Positions 11,717 to 22,269 of a stretch of 64,000 bases of DNA are shown one piece after another. The stretch spans positions 2,275,717 to 2,339,716 of the forward strand of contig NC_071330.1 of the NCBI RefSeq assembly GCF_010183535.1, read 5' to 3'. How positions within the stretch are numbered: the stretch's first letter is position 1; each line of letters begins with the position of its first letter. This DNA comes from Caenorhabditis remanei. Lineage: Eukaryota; Nematoda; Chromadorea; Rhabditida; Rhabditidae. The notes beneath the pieces are model-generated. The model was not told the DNA's origin, made no database searches, and saw nothing but the letters and a program-made list of their open reading frames with translations. A program made the position numbers and the translations under genes.

Positions 11717-12640
11717 CTTACTGTAGTTTTCGTGTTAGGACCAGAGTGGAACTGTTTTTCCCGAATACTCTGTGGAAAATCGGACCAACTCACGCAAAAA
11801 TTACAAAAAAGTATTGTGATTTGAGAAAGTCAGGGTTTTCCAAAAATATTCGATACCACGATTTTGAAAAATATCATCATATCTCGGTTATGTTTGCTCC
11901 AAATTCCGTAAAACTTATTTTATCAGAATCAGCACGTTAAAACCTTTTAGACGAGTATAATCATGACATTGTTTGGAACAAATTGAAAATTCACTCCCAA
12001 GAGTACCAAAATGTAGGATTACTGTAGTTTTCGTGTCGAGACCCAAACATGAAAATTTTTTTCCAAAAAGTTCAGATGACTACAAGTAATTTGTCCTAAA
12101 AAGAATGAGAATATGTCAAAAATTAAGAAAGTTATGGATTTTCGAAACATTTCGAAATTGTCATTTTTAGCATTTCGCCCGTATCTCAGTTAGATTTGCT
12201 CCAAATTTCATGAAACTTATATTTTCAGAATCAGCACATTAAGACCTTTCAGACGAGTATAATCATGACATAGTTTGGAACAAATTGAAAATTGTCTCTC
12301 AAAAGTACCCAAACATCGGATTACTGTAGTTTTCGTGTAGAGACCCAAACGGGAAATATTTTTTCTAAAAAGTTCAGATAATTGCAAGCGATTTGTCCTA
12401 AAAAGAATGAGAAAATGTCAGAAATTAAGAAAGTTATGGATTTTCGAAAAATTTCGAAAATGTTATTTTCAGAGTTTCTACCGTATCTCGGTCAAATTTT
12501 CACCGAATTTTATGAAACTTATATTTTCTTAATCAGCGCGTGGAGACCTTTCAAATGAGTATAATCATGACACATTTTAAGGCAAATCAAAAAATCGCAC
12601 TTGTGGCCACAACAGTATCATTGGATTACTGTAGCAAGAA
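11717..12640 (+). repeat. Tandem array of a ~300-bp dispersed repeat (three units)
   Basis: Units begin with TTACTGTAGTTTTCGTGT (about 11717, 12019 and 12320; periods 302 and 301), and a fourth start at 12625 is truncated. Each unit contains GTCA(A/G)AAATTAAGAAAGTT, a TTTTCGAAA run, GTATCTCGGT or CAGT, CAGAATCAGCAC and GAGTATAATCATGACA. The same family is found inverted at 14.99-15.43 kb and inside svop introns. No coding capacity. Confidence 0.85.
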
Positions 12641-12879
12641 CTAATTCATTGTAAAATGAATGAAAGAGCTCTGTATTTCTAGGCCATCAAAGTTCTAGCT
12701 GAAAAAATGCTCATTGAGCACACCAAAAACCGGAGAAATGAGGTAAGAGAGTTGGCATTTCGATTTTTAAGTGCCACATAAATTATTCAGAGAAGAGAGA
12801 TCCATGAATTGCAGGTGGCAGGTAATGTGTTTTTCTCTTTTTTCATTTCAAGAAAGGATGAAGTGGTTTTCGGTGGAGC

Positions 12880-13650
12880 GTGGTTGCATTGGAGGAAATT
12901 TGAAAAAATAATGGGGGACTAGTTTTCCGAACATTTGGGTTTCTAGGCCACCAAATTGAAAACTTGATGTTATCAGATTTCTTTGTGGAAAATTTGACAT
13001 TGAAAAATCGGAAAAATTAAACTCGCGGACTAGTTTTGGGGTTTCTAGGCCATTATGGCTAACATAATATGGGGACCTATGAATCCAAAATTCGGAAAAC
13101 TAGTCCCTATAGTGAATATTTGTGTTTTTCCTGATTTCAATAAGATGAAATTGAGTTTTTAGAAGTGGTGTTCGGTGGAGCGTTTTTTGGGAAAAAAAAG
13201 GATACTAGTTTTCCACAAAATGGGGGTTTTCTAGGCCACCAAAGTCAAAAATTGAGGTTATTACACAAAATATGGCGTAGAACATGAGAAATCGGAAAAA
13301 TCAAACTAGTGGACTAGTTTTGGGGTTCTAGGTCATCACGGCTAACGTAGGAATAATGGTGGCCTAGAAATCCGAAATTCGGAAAACTAGCCCTTATAGT
13401 GAATATTTGTGTTTTTACTGATTTCAATGAGCTGAAATTGAGTTTTTAGTAGGTGAAATCGCCGGGACTACTTTTCCGAAAATTTGGGTCTCTAGGCCAT
13501 CAACCAAAAATTTGCGTTATTTTTGTGGTTCCAGGTGACCTAGAAAATCACAGTTTGAAAAAACTAGTCCCCTTTGAATCATTCTTTTTTGTGCCAAAAA
13601 ACGGAGTACTAGTTTTCCACAAATTGGTTTCCTAGGCCACCAACCTAATG
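12880..13650 (+). repeat. Tandem repeats with ACTAGTTTTCC and TCTAGGCCA words
   Basis: Three or more diverged ~240-280 bp units alternate the words GACTAGTTTTGGGGTT or CTAGTTTTCCACAAA with TCTAGGCCACCAA or TCTAGGCCAT, and share CGGAAAACTAG(T/C)CC plus AGTGAATATTTGTGTTTTT. This is the local form of a word family scattered through the window. Confidence 0.75.
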
Positions 13651-13667
13651 TTGACAGTTTTATTCAC

Positions 13668-13904
13668 AGTTGTCAAGGCCCGGACCGGGCCGGGCCGGTA
13701 GGAAATTTTCAAGGTCCGGCCCGGCCCGAATGCCCGGCTTCAAAAAATGATCCTTTTTCTCCCAAAGTTTTTTTTGAAATTTTTGACTATTTTTCAGAAT
13801 TTCTTCTAATTCTGAATGATAGTCGAAAATTTGACTTTTTCGCGAAAATATTTGAAAAATTGAAAATTTGACTTTCGCGGCAATTTGCCCGGGCCTTGAC
13901 AACT
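13668..13904. mobile_element. MITE with AGTTGTCAAGGCCCGG inverted ends
   Basis: This 237-bp non-coding element starts AGTTGTCAAGGCCCGG and ends with its reverse complement. GGCCCGG words crowd both ends, and the interior is AT-rich. A second copy lies at 14433-14776. No transposase; no clear target duplication. Confidence 0.8.
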
Positions 13905-14432
13905 ATGCCTTTTTGTGCCGAAAAAATGGGGCACTAGTTTTCCACAAATTGGTTTCCTAGGCCACAAACCTAATTTTGACAGTTTTATTCAATTTCTCTC
14001 AAATTTTCTCACTAAAAGCCTTTCTGACACTGCTAAACTTACAATCAGAAAACAAGTTTAAAAAATTGAAAATTCATCAAAAAATGAAATCATTGGGAAG
14101 AAATGACACTGGAAACTATTCCGAGTGTGGGAGAAAAAAAGTGATGACAGTTCGGAAAGTGTGTGGTGATAACAGGTAAAAAAGGAAAAACACAACTGAT
14201 TATATTATCGGTTGTCGTGCACGGACACCACCACATGATTGGATTATAATCGGGTCGGGGTGTTATTTATTTGGGAGAACAACAATGACTATTTTCGGTG
14301 CTTTTCTAGAACATTTTCAGAAATTTTGAGATGGTAAAACGATTTATTTGGTATTTTTGGACAGTCTACTTTCAAAATTGATAATTTTCGAGTGCAAACG
14401 GTGAAAAAAGGATTTTCCAACAAAAAAAACAT
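13905..14432. other. Non-coding DNA between two MITE copies
   Basis: Continues the TCTAGGCCA-type repeat for ~80 bp, then AT-rich unique sequence. No gene supported. Confidence 0.4.
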
Positions 14433-14776
14433 AGTTGTCAAGGCCCGGCCCGGCCCGGCCCGACAAGGCCCGAAGGTCCGAAGGCCCGGCCCGACCAGGC
14501 AAGGCCCGAAGGCCCGAAGGCCCGGGCCGGTAGAAAATTTTCAAGGCCCGGCCCGGCCCGAAGGCCCGGCTTCAAAAAATGACCCTTTTTTTCCAAATTT
14601 TTTTCGAAATTTTTTCAATTTTTCATCGAAAATGTGACCATTTTTGACTATTTTTCAGAATTTCTTTTAATTCTGAATGATAGTCGAAAATTTGACTTTT
14701 TCGCGAAAAAATTCAAAAAATTTCAAAAAATTTCAAAATTTGACTTTCGCGCCAATTTGGGCGGGCCTTGACAACT
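14433..14776. mobile_element. Second MITE of the AGTTGTCAAGG family
   Basis: Same ends as 13668-13904. The left arm is longer because short AAGGCCCG(A/G) units are repeated about 14440-14560. The interior shares the GGCTTCAAAAAATGA segment and the AATTCTGAATGATAGTCGAA segment with the first copy. Confidence 0.8.
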
Positions 14777-14984
14777 ATGAAAATAAGTTGGTTATTATAA
14801 TCATTATAACCGTCTTGATGAGCTGATTTTAAAAATATGAGTGTCAGATAATTTAGTAAAGAACTTACAGGATTACAGTAAGAAACATGTTTTCGAAAAT
14901 ATTCGAAAATCCATATTTTTTTGAGTTTTTGGCATTTTCTCACTATTTTTAGAAGAAGTTACTTACAATCATCTGATTTTTTCG

Positions 14985-15430
14985 TGAAAAATAAATAGCC
15001 ACGGGTCTCGAAGCGAAAAGTACAGTAATCTTACGTTTTGGTACTTTAGGGAGTCATTTTTCAATTTGTTCCAAAATACAGCATGATTATACTCGTTTGA
15101 AAGCTCTCAACGTGCTGATTCTGAAAATATAAGTTTCATAGAATTTGGAGCAAACATAACTGAGATATGTCAAAAATGCTGGAAATGACATTTTCGGAAC
15201 TCCATAACTCGGTTAGTTTTTGACATTTTCTGAAAAAAAAGTTTCAAAGAAATGCTTGCGATAAGCTGTATTTTTTGCGAAAAATAAAATCTCGAGTCTC
15301 AACACGAAAACTACAGTAATCTTGTTTTGGTACTTTAGGGAGTCATTTTTCAATTTGTTCCAAAATATAGCATACTCATTTGAATAGTCTCAACGTGCTG
15401 ATTCTGAAAATATAAGTTTCAACAAATTAC
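14985..15430 (-). repeat. Inverted copies of the ~300-bp dispersed repeat
   Basis: Two minus-strand units related to 11717-12640, with landmarks at about 15003-15035 and 15293-15322 (period ~290). They share GTGCTGATTCTGAAAATATAAG and the ACGAAAACTACAGTAATC end. Confidence 0.8.
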
Positions 15431-15984
15431 CTGCAATTGTAACTGAGCTCCGGCTGATACGCTGAAAGTGACATTTTCGAGAAAATGCTCACAAAAATAC
15501 ATCTTTTCATCTAAATTCTTTGCAAAAAAATGTGTTCTTCAAGAAAATTGTCAATAACACATTCAAAAAGTCAAAAAGTCAAAATAACAATTTTCTATCA
15601 AAGAAAAAAGAGCAGGTGTCAAAAATTGTCAAAAATTGAATCAGCCAACAACAACAACGAGAAAGTCGAAAACATAATTACCTATTTTGATGTCGAAAGT
15701 CAAAAATAACAGAAAAATGAGTCAGAAAGGGGAATAGAGGGGCGGAAATTGACACCGAATCTCAGAATCTGATGAAGTTTTTTCGAGGAGAAAAGGAAAA
15801 AGAGTGGGTGGGGGGGGACGTAAAATGATGAGACATTTGACATTTACGCCTATTTTTGGAAGAAAACTGAGAAGATTCTATACTTAGAGAGGTCAAGTTT
15901 GCAGAAAAGAAGTATTTATGACGTTTCCGGGTGTTTTTAAGAATGTTAGCATGGATAGAAAAGAAAACAAAAAATTATGAGAGG
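15431..15984. other. Non-coding DNA
   Basis: AT-rich, with a G8 run near 15812; no gene supported. Confidence 0.4.
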
Positions 15985-16213
15985 TAGTGGGAATCGAACT
16001 TTGGTCCTTAGATTAGTGGTCAGACTTGCTACCAGTTGCGCCACAGAGACGAAGTCAAACAGTTTCCAGCTGCTACAGCCGCCACCAGCGCTAGTGCTCA
16101 ACCCAAGGTTTATGACGACCTTCGCCGCCGGCGCCCCACTTTTCCATCGGATGGTGTACCCGGTAGCAAGGTGGGCTACCAATCTAACGACCCGGGTTCG
16201 ATTCCACCACCCC
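15985..16213. repeat. Pair of degenerate tRNA-like modules, head to head
   Basis: A minus-strand module (about 15985-16055) has a B-box-like GTTCGATTCCC and an A-box-like TGGCGCAACTGGTAGC. A plus-strand module (about 16149-16213) has TGGTGTACCCGGTAGC and GGGTTCGATTCC. The plus module can pair GGATGGT with ACCACCC at its ends (6 of 7), as an acceptor stem would, but its T-stem pairing is poor. I therefore call them tRNA-like relics rather than functional tRNAs. Confidence 0.55.
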
Positions 16214-16689
16214 GTCAATCTTTTTTGCATTCTTCCCTGTGAGACAGAATAACATATAAATACCCCAGGTAAACGTGCAGAACCCAAGAAAACTGGATAT
16301 TTCAGAAATACCTGTGGGGATAAAAAGATACATATGGAACATAACAAAAAAGGAAGATGAAAAAAGTTGGTGAATTTTAGAAGTCTCTGTGTCCCTCGTG
16401 CATTCTCCATATAGTCACGTTTCTTTTCGCACCCGTTTTCCGCCTTTTTCTCTCCGTTTTTTTTTGCTTCTTTTCGTATAATCTTATGTGTCTTTTCTTC
16501 CCCTTTTTGTAATCCATCATTCCACGTGTGCCTCCTCTTTTTTCAGAAAACTGGGATGGGGAGGAAGATATCCTTTTTGCAAAAAAAAAAGAGTTTTGAT
16601 ATATATTATTCATCAAAAAAAGTATAAGAAAATGCGTGTGAGATGGATGGACTTGGGAAAAGTGAAGATGGAGAATGCAAGTGCGCTCT
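16214..16689. other. Non-coding DNA
   Basis: Pyrimidine-rich plus strand with poly-T and poly-A runs. Frames in both directions are low-complexity; nothing supported. Confidence 0.35.
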
Positions 16690-17400
16690 ACAGGATATTT
16701 ACTTGCTGCGAGTATTTCAAAAGTCTCACTGTGAGTAACTTTCGAACACTGGTAAATTTTACTAGGTGAACTCGCTGCGAGCGCACAGTGAGAGTTCAAA
16801 AAACTCATTGCGTAGAATGTCAAAAACGCTGCGAGGTCTCTAAAAATTGGAAATTTGAGAACAGCAAGATCCTACTACCTGCGCACACTTTTAATATTCA
16901 CTAGATGCATGCTGCGTCATATCCAAGTCAAACCTGCGTTGTCGCTGCGAATTGCATATATTCTCACTACGTGGCACTCTAATGTATCCAGTGAATCCAC
17001 GGGCTTTCTAGGAATTTATGATTTACTCGCTGCAGCGTGAGTTTTCGGCGTTCTCGCTGTGAAACAACTTCTAAGCACGCCAGGAACTCACTAAGAGTTT
17101 GTGGGCGGCGATGTACTTATAAGCTACCTGCGTTCACGCTGGAAGCATGTTTAACATTGTTTTCTCACTAGCTAAGAAAACTCGCAGCGTCATTTTCGTC
17201 TTCACTGCGAGTCGCACGGCGATCTGTCAGCCCAAACTAGAATTATTCAGGAAGTGCTCTCACAGCGTGTCTTTTTTTGAAATGTGTACTCGCAGCGAAT
17301 CGGTAGCTCGAGTTTCAACCTACAAGACCATCCTAAGCTACTCCCAAGCACCCTGCGTTCTCACTGCGAGCTACCTGCGTACTCGCAGCGTCAAACTCAA
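16690..17400. repeat. Stretch crowded with CTGCGAG/CTCGCAGCG words
   Basis: About twenty occurrences of CTGCG, CGCAGCG or CACTGCGAG words lie in ~700 bp on both strands (for example 16706, 16772, 16828, 16932, 17028, 17181, 17203, 17289 and 17355-17390). Between them the sequence is unique. There is no fixed period. It is neither a simple satellite nor an exon that I can support. Confidence 0.6.
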
Positions 17401-17946
17401 ATTTCAAATTTGTCCCCATCCCCAAAAAGATGAGCGAAAAGTATCCGAAAACAGAAAAGTTCCGAACAAAAAGAATGTTTTGAGTCTTCTCTTCTCAACC
17501 CGTTTCCCTCCGGGGCGGTCCCCCAGTAAAAGGGAAAAAAGAAGAAGAAAGCAATGCAGAAGAAGAAACCGAACACACAGAGAGGGGTCGCGGTCCGTTG
17601 GAAACTGAAAAAAGAAGAGATAATAGGAGAAAAAGGAGAGAAGAAATGGGGTGGGGGGGGGGGGGGGGAGAGAAGCTTTGTCATCTGTTTTTTTTTTGGA
17701 GAAAATGTCAAAACGTCGTCAAAGGGAATTGATAGGTTGGAAGCTAGGAAATAGAGAGGTAGGAGACATGTGGATATCTGGACAAACAGACAAACAGGAG
17801 AGTGAGCATCAGAATGTTACCAGGTACCGTACGGTAGGTAGACAGGCATGTCGGTTTAAAACCTTCGAAGAGATTTTCAAGCAATTGTTGGATTCTTGAC
17901 AATGAAAAATACCATACTTGTCAACCGGGCCGAAACGGGCCGGCAC
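17401..17946. other. Purine-rich non-coding DNA with a G16 tract
   Basis: The plus strand is rich in GAAGAA and GGAGA runs, and a sixteen-base G tract occupies 17653-17668. Short overlapping frames here are low-complexity. A GGATATCTGGACAAACAGAC word lies near 17771. Confidence 0.5.
17653..17668 (+). repeat. Uninterrupted G16 tract
   Basis: Sixteen consecutive G after GGGGT, able to form a G-quadruplex. In C. elegans such tracts are deletion-prone without the DOG-1 helicase (known for that species). Confidence 0.9.
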
Positions 17947-18253
17947 GGGCCGGCGCGTAACTCGCGTCAAAATGAATATTATGAGCTGAAAAAAATACCA
18001 AAATGTAGATCTCGACGAGTTCTATGTCTCTGACCTACCACGGGCCGAATGGCTATTCGTTAATATGCCGGGGGCCGGGCTAGAATGGACTTTTTGGCCA
18101 TTTTCGAGTTTTTGGCACTTTTTCCCGCCCGCGGCTTACTAACGAATAGCCATCCGGTCCGTAATAGGTCACGGACATAGAACTCGTCGAGATCTACATT
18201 TTGGTATATTTTTCAGCTCATAATATTCATTTTGACGCGAGTTACGCGCCGGT
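17947..18253. mobile_element. Foldback (hairpin) element with ~120-bp arms
   Basis: The left arm at about 17947-18070 and right arm at about 18132-18253 are near-perfect inverted repeats. They share ATTATGAGCTGAAAAA, CCAAAATGTAGATCTCGACG and GGCTATTCGTTA. The central ~60 bp is unpaired and no ORF is present. Partial relatives lie at 19615-19800 and 40462-40757. Confidence 0.85.
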
Positions 18254-19614
18254 GTATTCCCGTTATAAAATTCAACACTTCATCTGAAAAACTACACGTC
18301 GCTTGAATTTCAGTCTATTTGTCTATGCCTCAGCTTAGGTTCCGGTATATTTAAGTGAGGATGCTAGAGATTTAAAGCAATTTAGCAATAACGTTTCGAA
18401 ATATGCGACGTTGTTCAAATATAAAAGAATTTCGACCGATTTTTCATGAGCGCTCCCTATTTTTTTTTGACTACCTATTTTTTAAGGCGCATATCTCCAA
18501 ATCTACAAATGATATCAAAAAATGATCAACTACAAAAATAACCACCACAAGATTTTTCACACTTTATCAGTTGATTATTTTTCGATACCTCTTTTTGTTC
18601 CAGACATACTCCTAGCGGCGCTCACTTCCTCTCGCTTTGTTTCCAGGTACCTACCTTCGAAGGTGCATATCTCAAAAACCTGAAGAGCTATCAACAAGTT
18701 GTCAACTACAAAAATGCAGTGCTAGGTTTAATCTACACAATAAATATAAGCTCAAAGCTATTCAGATCACAAGTTTCATTTGAAAGTTAGCCAAATCGAT
18801 AGCCTCGAATAATCTGTCTATAACAAAACAAAAAGAGGCTCTAGGAATATACAAGAATTATATGAATCCCGGAGGTCTCATTAAACCAATGTGTGAAATT
18901 ATGAGGGGGGACGTTCTTGAAAACATGGTCTGACATGAAAACATGTAATAAATATAATATCAACAAGGAAATATATTTTTCCTTTTTCAAATTAAGAAGA
19001 AACAGAAAAATTATTTATAAAAAGAAATTGAAAAACATATTAAACTTGCATATGTTTATGACATGAAACTTATTTGACGAGTGCTGTGTAGATCAAAATA
19101 GACTAGAGATCATAGGAATATAAACATGCTCTATCGAAGATCTTTGGTAGATCAAATGATATAAAAGGATGTCCAAGTGCGCTCTATTGAAATAGTAGTT
19201 TGAGCTTGGAAGAATTTTTGGGGATGGTTGCAAGGGCGCTCTACTGAACATGAAATTGAGGTCCCACCGCACACTTGTTTCATTTTGGCGCCAAAACCCA
19301 GTAGAGCTCATTTCTTAAATTGTAATATTTAGATTATTCCAATGATCTTTGAGAAAACGACAAAAAGTAAGAACATATGGTCCCTTTTATTATTGCACTG
19401 GATCTTCGATTTTATACAAACGAAAACTCAATTTTTTGATTGTTGATTTTCAAAAAACGTAAACATAACATAGTGGACAACATGTGGTCAAATCTTTGTA
19501 TAGATAATGAAGCATGTGGATATCTGGACCGACAGAGATACGGACAGACATCTAGAAGTTGTAACTCCCCTTGCGAAACGGGCCGACACAGGTCGTCGGA
19601 TGAATCGCTTAAAA
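18254..19614. other. Non-coding DNA
   Basis: AT-rich with scattered words such as GCGCTCTA(C/T)TG (19175-19320), a dispersed Caenorhabditis repeat type. No gene supported on either strand. Confidence 0.4.
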
Positions 19615-19800
19615 CACAATATTATGAGCTGAAAAATATACCAAAATGTAGATCTTGGCGAGTTCTATGCCCGTGACCTACTACGGGCCGGATGGCAATT
19701 TGTTAATGTGCCGCGGTCCTGATTAATTTTTGTTCTTCATTTTTGCGTTTTTGGCACTTTACCCGGCCTGTTACTTATCGGATAAGCGACCATCACATTC
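19615..19800. mobile_element. Diverged partial copy of the foldback element
   Basis: The left arm, with ATTATGAGCTGAAAAATATA and AAAATGTAGATCTTGGCG, is clear at 19621-19715. The right arm is short and decayed (about 19765-19795). Confidence 0.6.
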
Positions 19801-19816
19801 AAGATGTTTTTTAAAG

Positions 19817-20098
19817 TTTTAAACCAGACTTGCAACGGGCCGGGAAGCGCCGGAATTAAAATTTCTCCGGCCCGGCCCGGAAGTTCAGTGCTGAAAATAA
19901 TTCAAAATTTTTTTGAAAAATATTTCCTAAGAACAATTTTTTATAGGTTATGAACGTTGTTGAAAAATATGCTTGAGGAAAAATATGAAAAATTTTCAGA
20001 AAATAAATTTTTGGACAAAAAATTCTAGTGAAAAAAGTTCAAAAATTAAAATCCGGGCCGACCGGGCCGGCCCGGAATTTTGCAAGTCTGTTTTAAAC
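19817..20098. mobile_element. hAT-like MITE, 266 bp, with 8-bp target duplication
   Basis: The element 19825-20090 begins CAGACTTGCAA and ends with the reverse complement. It is flanked on both sides by TTTTAAAC (19817-19824 and 20091-20098). An 8-bp duplication and CA-G-type ends are hallmarks of hAT elements. GGCCCGG words lie just inside both ends; the interior is AT-rich and non-coding. Confidence 0.8.
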
Positions 20099-20304
20099 AG
20101 GTGAAATTTTTTTTCACATGATCAACAGAAGCTACAATCAGATTTTCTCCATATTTAGGGCTAGTCTGGCGCGCCACAGACGCGTTTTAAGTTGCACACC
20201 CTCATCTGTAGTCTTTCAAAATGTCCCAAAAACTTTTTTGAAACTTCATAAAAGTGCATTTATTATAGACACAATCTACAGTTATTCTGAACACATTTAC
20301 ATAA

Positions 20305-20520
20305 AGAGAGGCTGGCGCATCGCAGGCGCGTGTCGCAGTAGTCACTAGCCTTACACCACGTCATCACCATCTCTCAAAATAACAAAAATCTTGGTTTCCA
20401 GGTGGAAAAAATCCTAGAGAGGCTGGCGCATCGCAGGCGCTTTTCCCAGTAGTCACTACCTTAAGCCATGTCATTGCCATCCACCGAAATATCAAAAATA
20501 TAGTTTCAAATAGAAAAACA
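20305..20520 (+). repeat. Two-unit ~112-bp tandem repeat with GGCTGGCGCATCGCAGGCGC
   Basis: Two units start near 20306 and 20418 with AGAGAGGCTGGCGCATCGCA and continue through CAGTAGTCACTA and CACGTCAT/CATGTCAT. A related word, CTGGCGCGCCACAGACGCG, lies at 20167. Confidence 0.8.
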
Positions 20521-21353
20521 TGGAAATATCATAGTTTCTAAATTATCAATACAAGCTATAGCTATAAATTTTGAACATCTAGGCTTACATGTATACTATC
20601 CCGCTATTGGTGCATTTTCACAATCCCTAAGCCACGTCACCTATCTCTCAAAACGTCACATAAGAAAAATGAGTGTACATTATAATTGTGGTGTGTCCTT
20701 AGGCTCTAGACAAAAGAAAGAAAGCATAGCAACAAAATGAATGTGCAGTCATCACATGTATGTGACACGCCATTTCAAGAGAGCATTCTCTTCAGAGGAC
20801 TCTCGATTCATTTTTTGAAATAAAGGGGGAAAAGTATAAGCATTCTAGAAAGGACAATAGATAGAAAATGGGACGGAAAAAGTTGTAAAACGAGGCGAAA
20901 ATTGGCTCGACACGAGGTCAGACGACAAAAAGAAAGGAAGGGGCGCCCACAGAAGAAGACACGAAATACAATTAAATTTGTAATAAATTAGTCAGCCTAG
21001 CCATCGTCAAAGTCATCCGTTTCCCGCTTTCTGGGCTTTTATTTTAGTTCGTTTTTTTGCTCTTTTAGGGACGCGAGGTGATGATGGAAAATGAGCAAAC
21101 TTTCGGAGCGAAAAAACTCTAACTTTTCGAGAGTTTTGAACTTTTAGACCACTATCATTCAAAAGAGCAAATTCGAAACTATCAGTGTGCAAGTTTATAG
21201 AGAATTCTGAACGCATACGAATCAATTGTAAAACGTCTTTTGGGGCGTTCTTATTTTCAAAGGACATCTAAACTGGAATAGATTTTTGTTGCTGATTCTG
21301 ACGTGAACTCAATTTTACTTCTAAGAAAAAAAACGTTTCCACAATTGCAAGAC
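20521..21353. other. Non-coding DNA upstream of CL1
   Basis: No gene supported. A ~70-bp segment at 21183-21255 recurs as a direct repeat at 22594-22665, on the far side of CL1 (shared GAATTCTGAACGCATACG). Confidence 0.45.
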
Positions 21354-21359
21354 CACGTG
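21354..21359. promoter_or_regulatory. E-box CACGTG upstream of CL1
   Basis: CACGTG lies 69 bp upstream of the CL1 ATG, counting from the distal base of the box. CL7 has its box at the same distance; CL2, CL3, CL6 and CL8 have one at 94 bp. A bHLH factor could bind here; that is inference from position conservation. Confidence 0.5.
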
Positions 21360-21427
21360 GACATATTTAAGGGACCTTTGATGATTATTACTACTTTCTG
21401 ACAGCTCCCAGTTTCTCGATTTGAGCA

Positions 21428-22269
21428 ATGAAGGTATTTTTCGTGGCCACTTTGGTATTGCTCAGTGGTGAGTTAGATTCTATGAAACGGCTGATATGAG
21501 TTCAACAATGTTGTGTTTCAGCTTCCTTCGGTAACACCGACTTCATCAAACACTGTCTAACTGAAGAAGAGTTTAATAAACCGTTGGCAAACAACATAGC
21601 AACCAAGACCGAATTACTCAACATGATTCGTGCGAAAACTGCAAAAAAGCATCAAATTGCAAACATGCATGAATGGGTGAGGTTTTTTTTTGTCCATACG
21701 TTTTTCACGTTCAATAAAATTTCAATTTAGAAATATGACATGACCCTGGAGAAGGAAGCAAGAAAGATGAAGTCTTGCGATGATTTCAAACACGGTGTCA
21801 ACTATCAAGTGGATTACTACGGGAGAAAAGAAAAGGACCCAATCTGGAAAGAATTCGTGAAGAACAGTGCGAATAAGACCGCTACCTCGTATTCTGAGAC
21901 GGACCATCCACTTTTGACGTCCTTCATTGAATGTCAATTGACAACTACATGTTTCATGGAAACGCTTCTTGTTGATGATGTCGCTAATTTTTCAGCAGCC
22001 GATATCACTTTGTACGGCTGGCGGTGAGTTGTCTGAAAACATCAAACTCTCTAGAACTTATAAATTTCAGTGGAACACTCTCCCTATCTGACTTCCAACA
22101 CGGACCGCCCGGATCGAAGTGTACTCATGGAACAACTGGACTAGAATTGTGTATTTCCCCGCCGAGATCTGACTCAGAGACGATTGCTCCTTTGTCTGAA
22201 AATAATGGTGAAGGGGTGAACTCGATTTTTATCTATTTTTCCATTGCTTTCGTGTCTTTTTTTCTATGA
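21428..22269 (+). CDS. CL1: secreted CAP-like protein with GPI-type tail, 228 aa
   Basis: Four exons join in phase: 21428-21467, 21522-21676, 21731-22023 and 22071-22269, with GTGAGT/GTGAGG donors and TTTCAG or TTTAG acceptors. Residues 1-~15 (MKVFFVATLVLLSASFG) form a signal peptide. The next ~150 residues resemble a shortened CAP/SCP domain: LLNMIRAKTAKKH, then ANMHEWKYDMTLEKEARKMK, then HPLLTSFIEC and the ITLYGWR strand. Six cysteines (in KHC, SCDD, ECQ, TTTC, SKC and LCI) are kept across the family and could form three disulfides. A short Ser/Thr/Pro stalk leads to a hydrophobic C-terminus (NSIFIYFSIAFVSFFL) typical of a GPI-anchor signal. It is probably tethered at the cell surface. CAP assignment is by pattern only. 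CL1 is the only plus-strand member. Confidence 0.82.

Noticed and set aside
15985..16055. Functional tRNA gene
   Set aside because: A- and B-box words are present but acceptor and T-stem pairing fail.
16690..17400. CRISPR-like or satellite array
   Set aside because: Word spacing is irregular and words occur on both strands with unique sequence between; also a eukaryotic genome.
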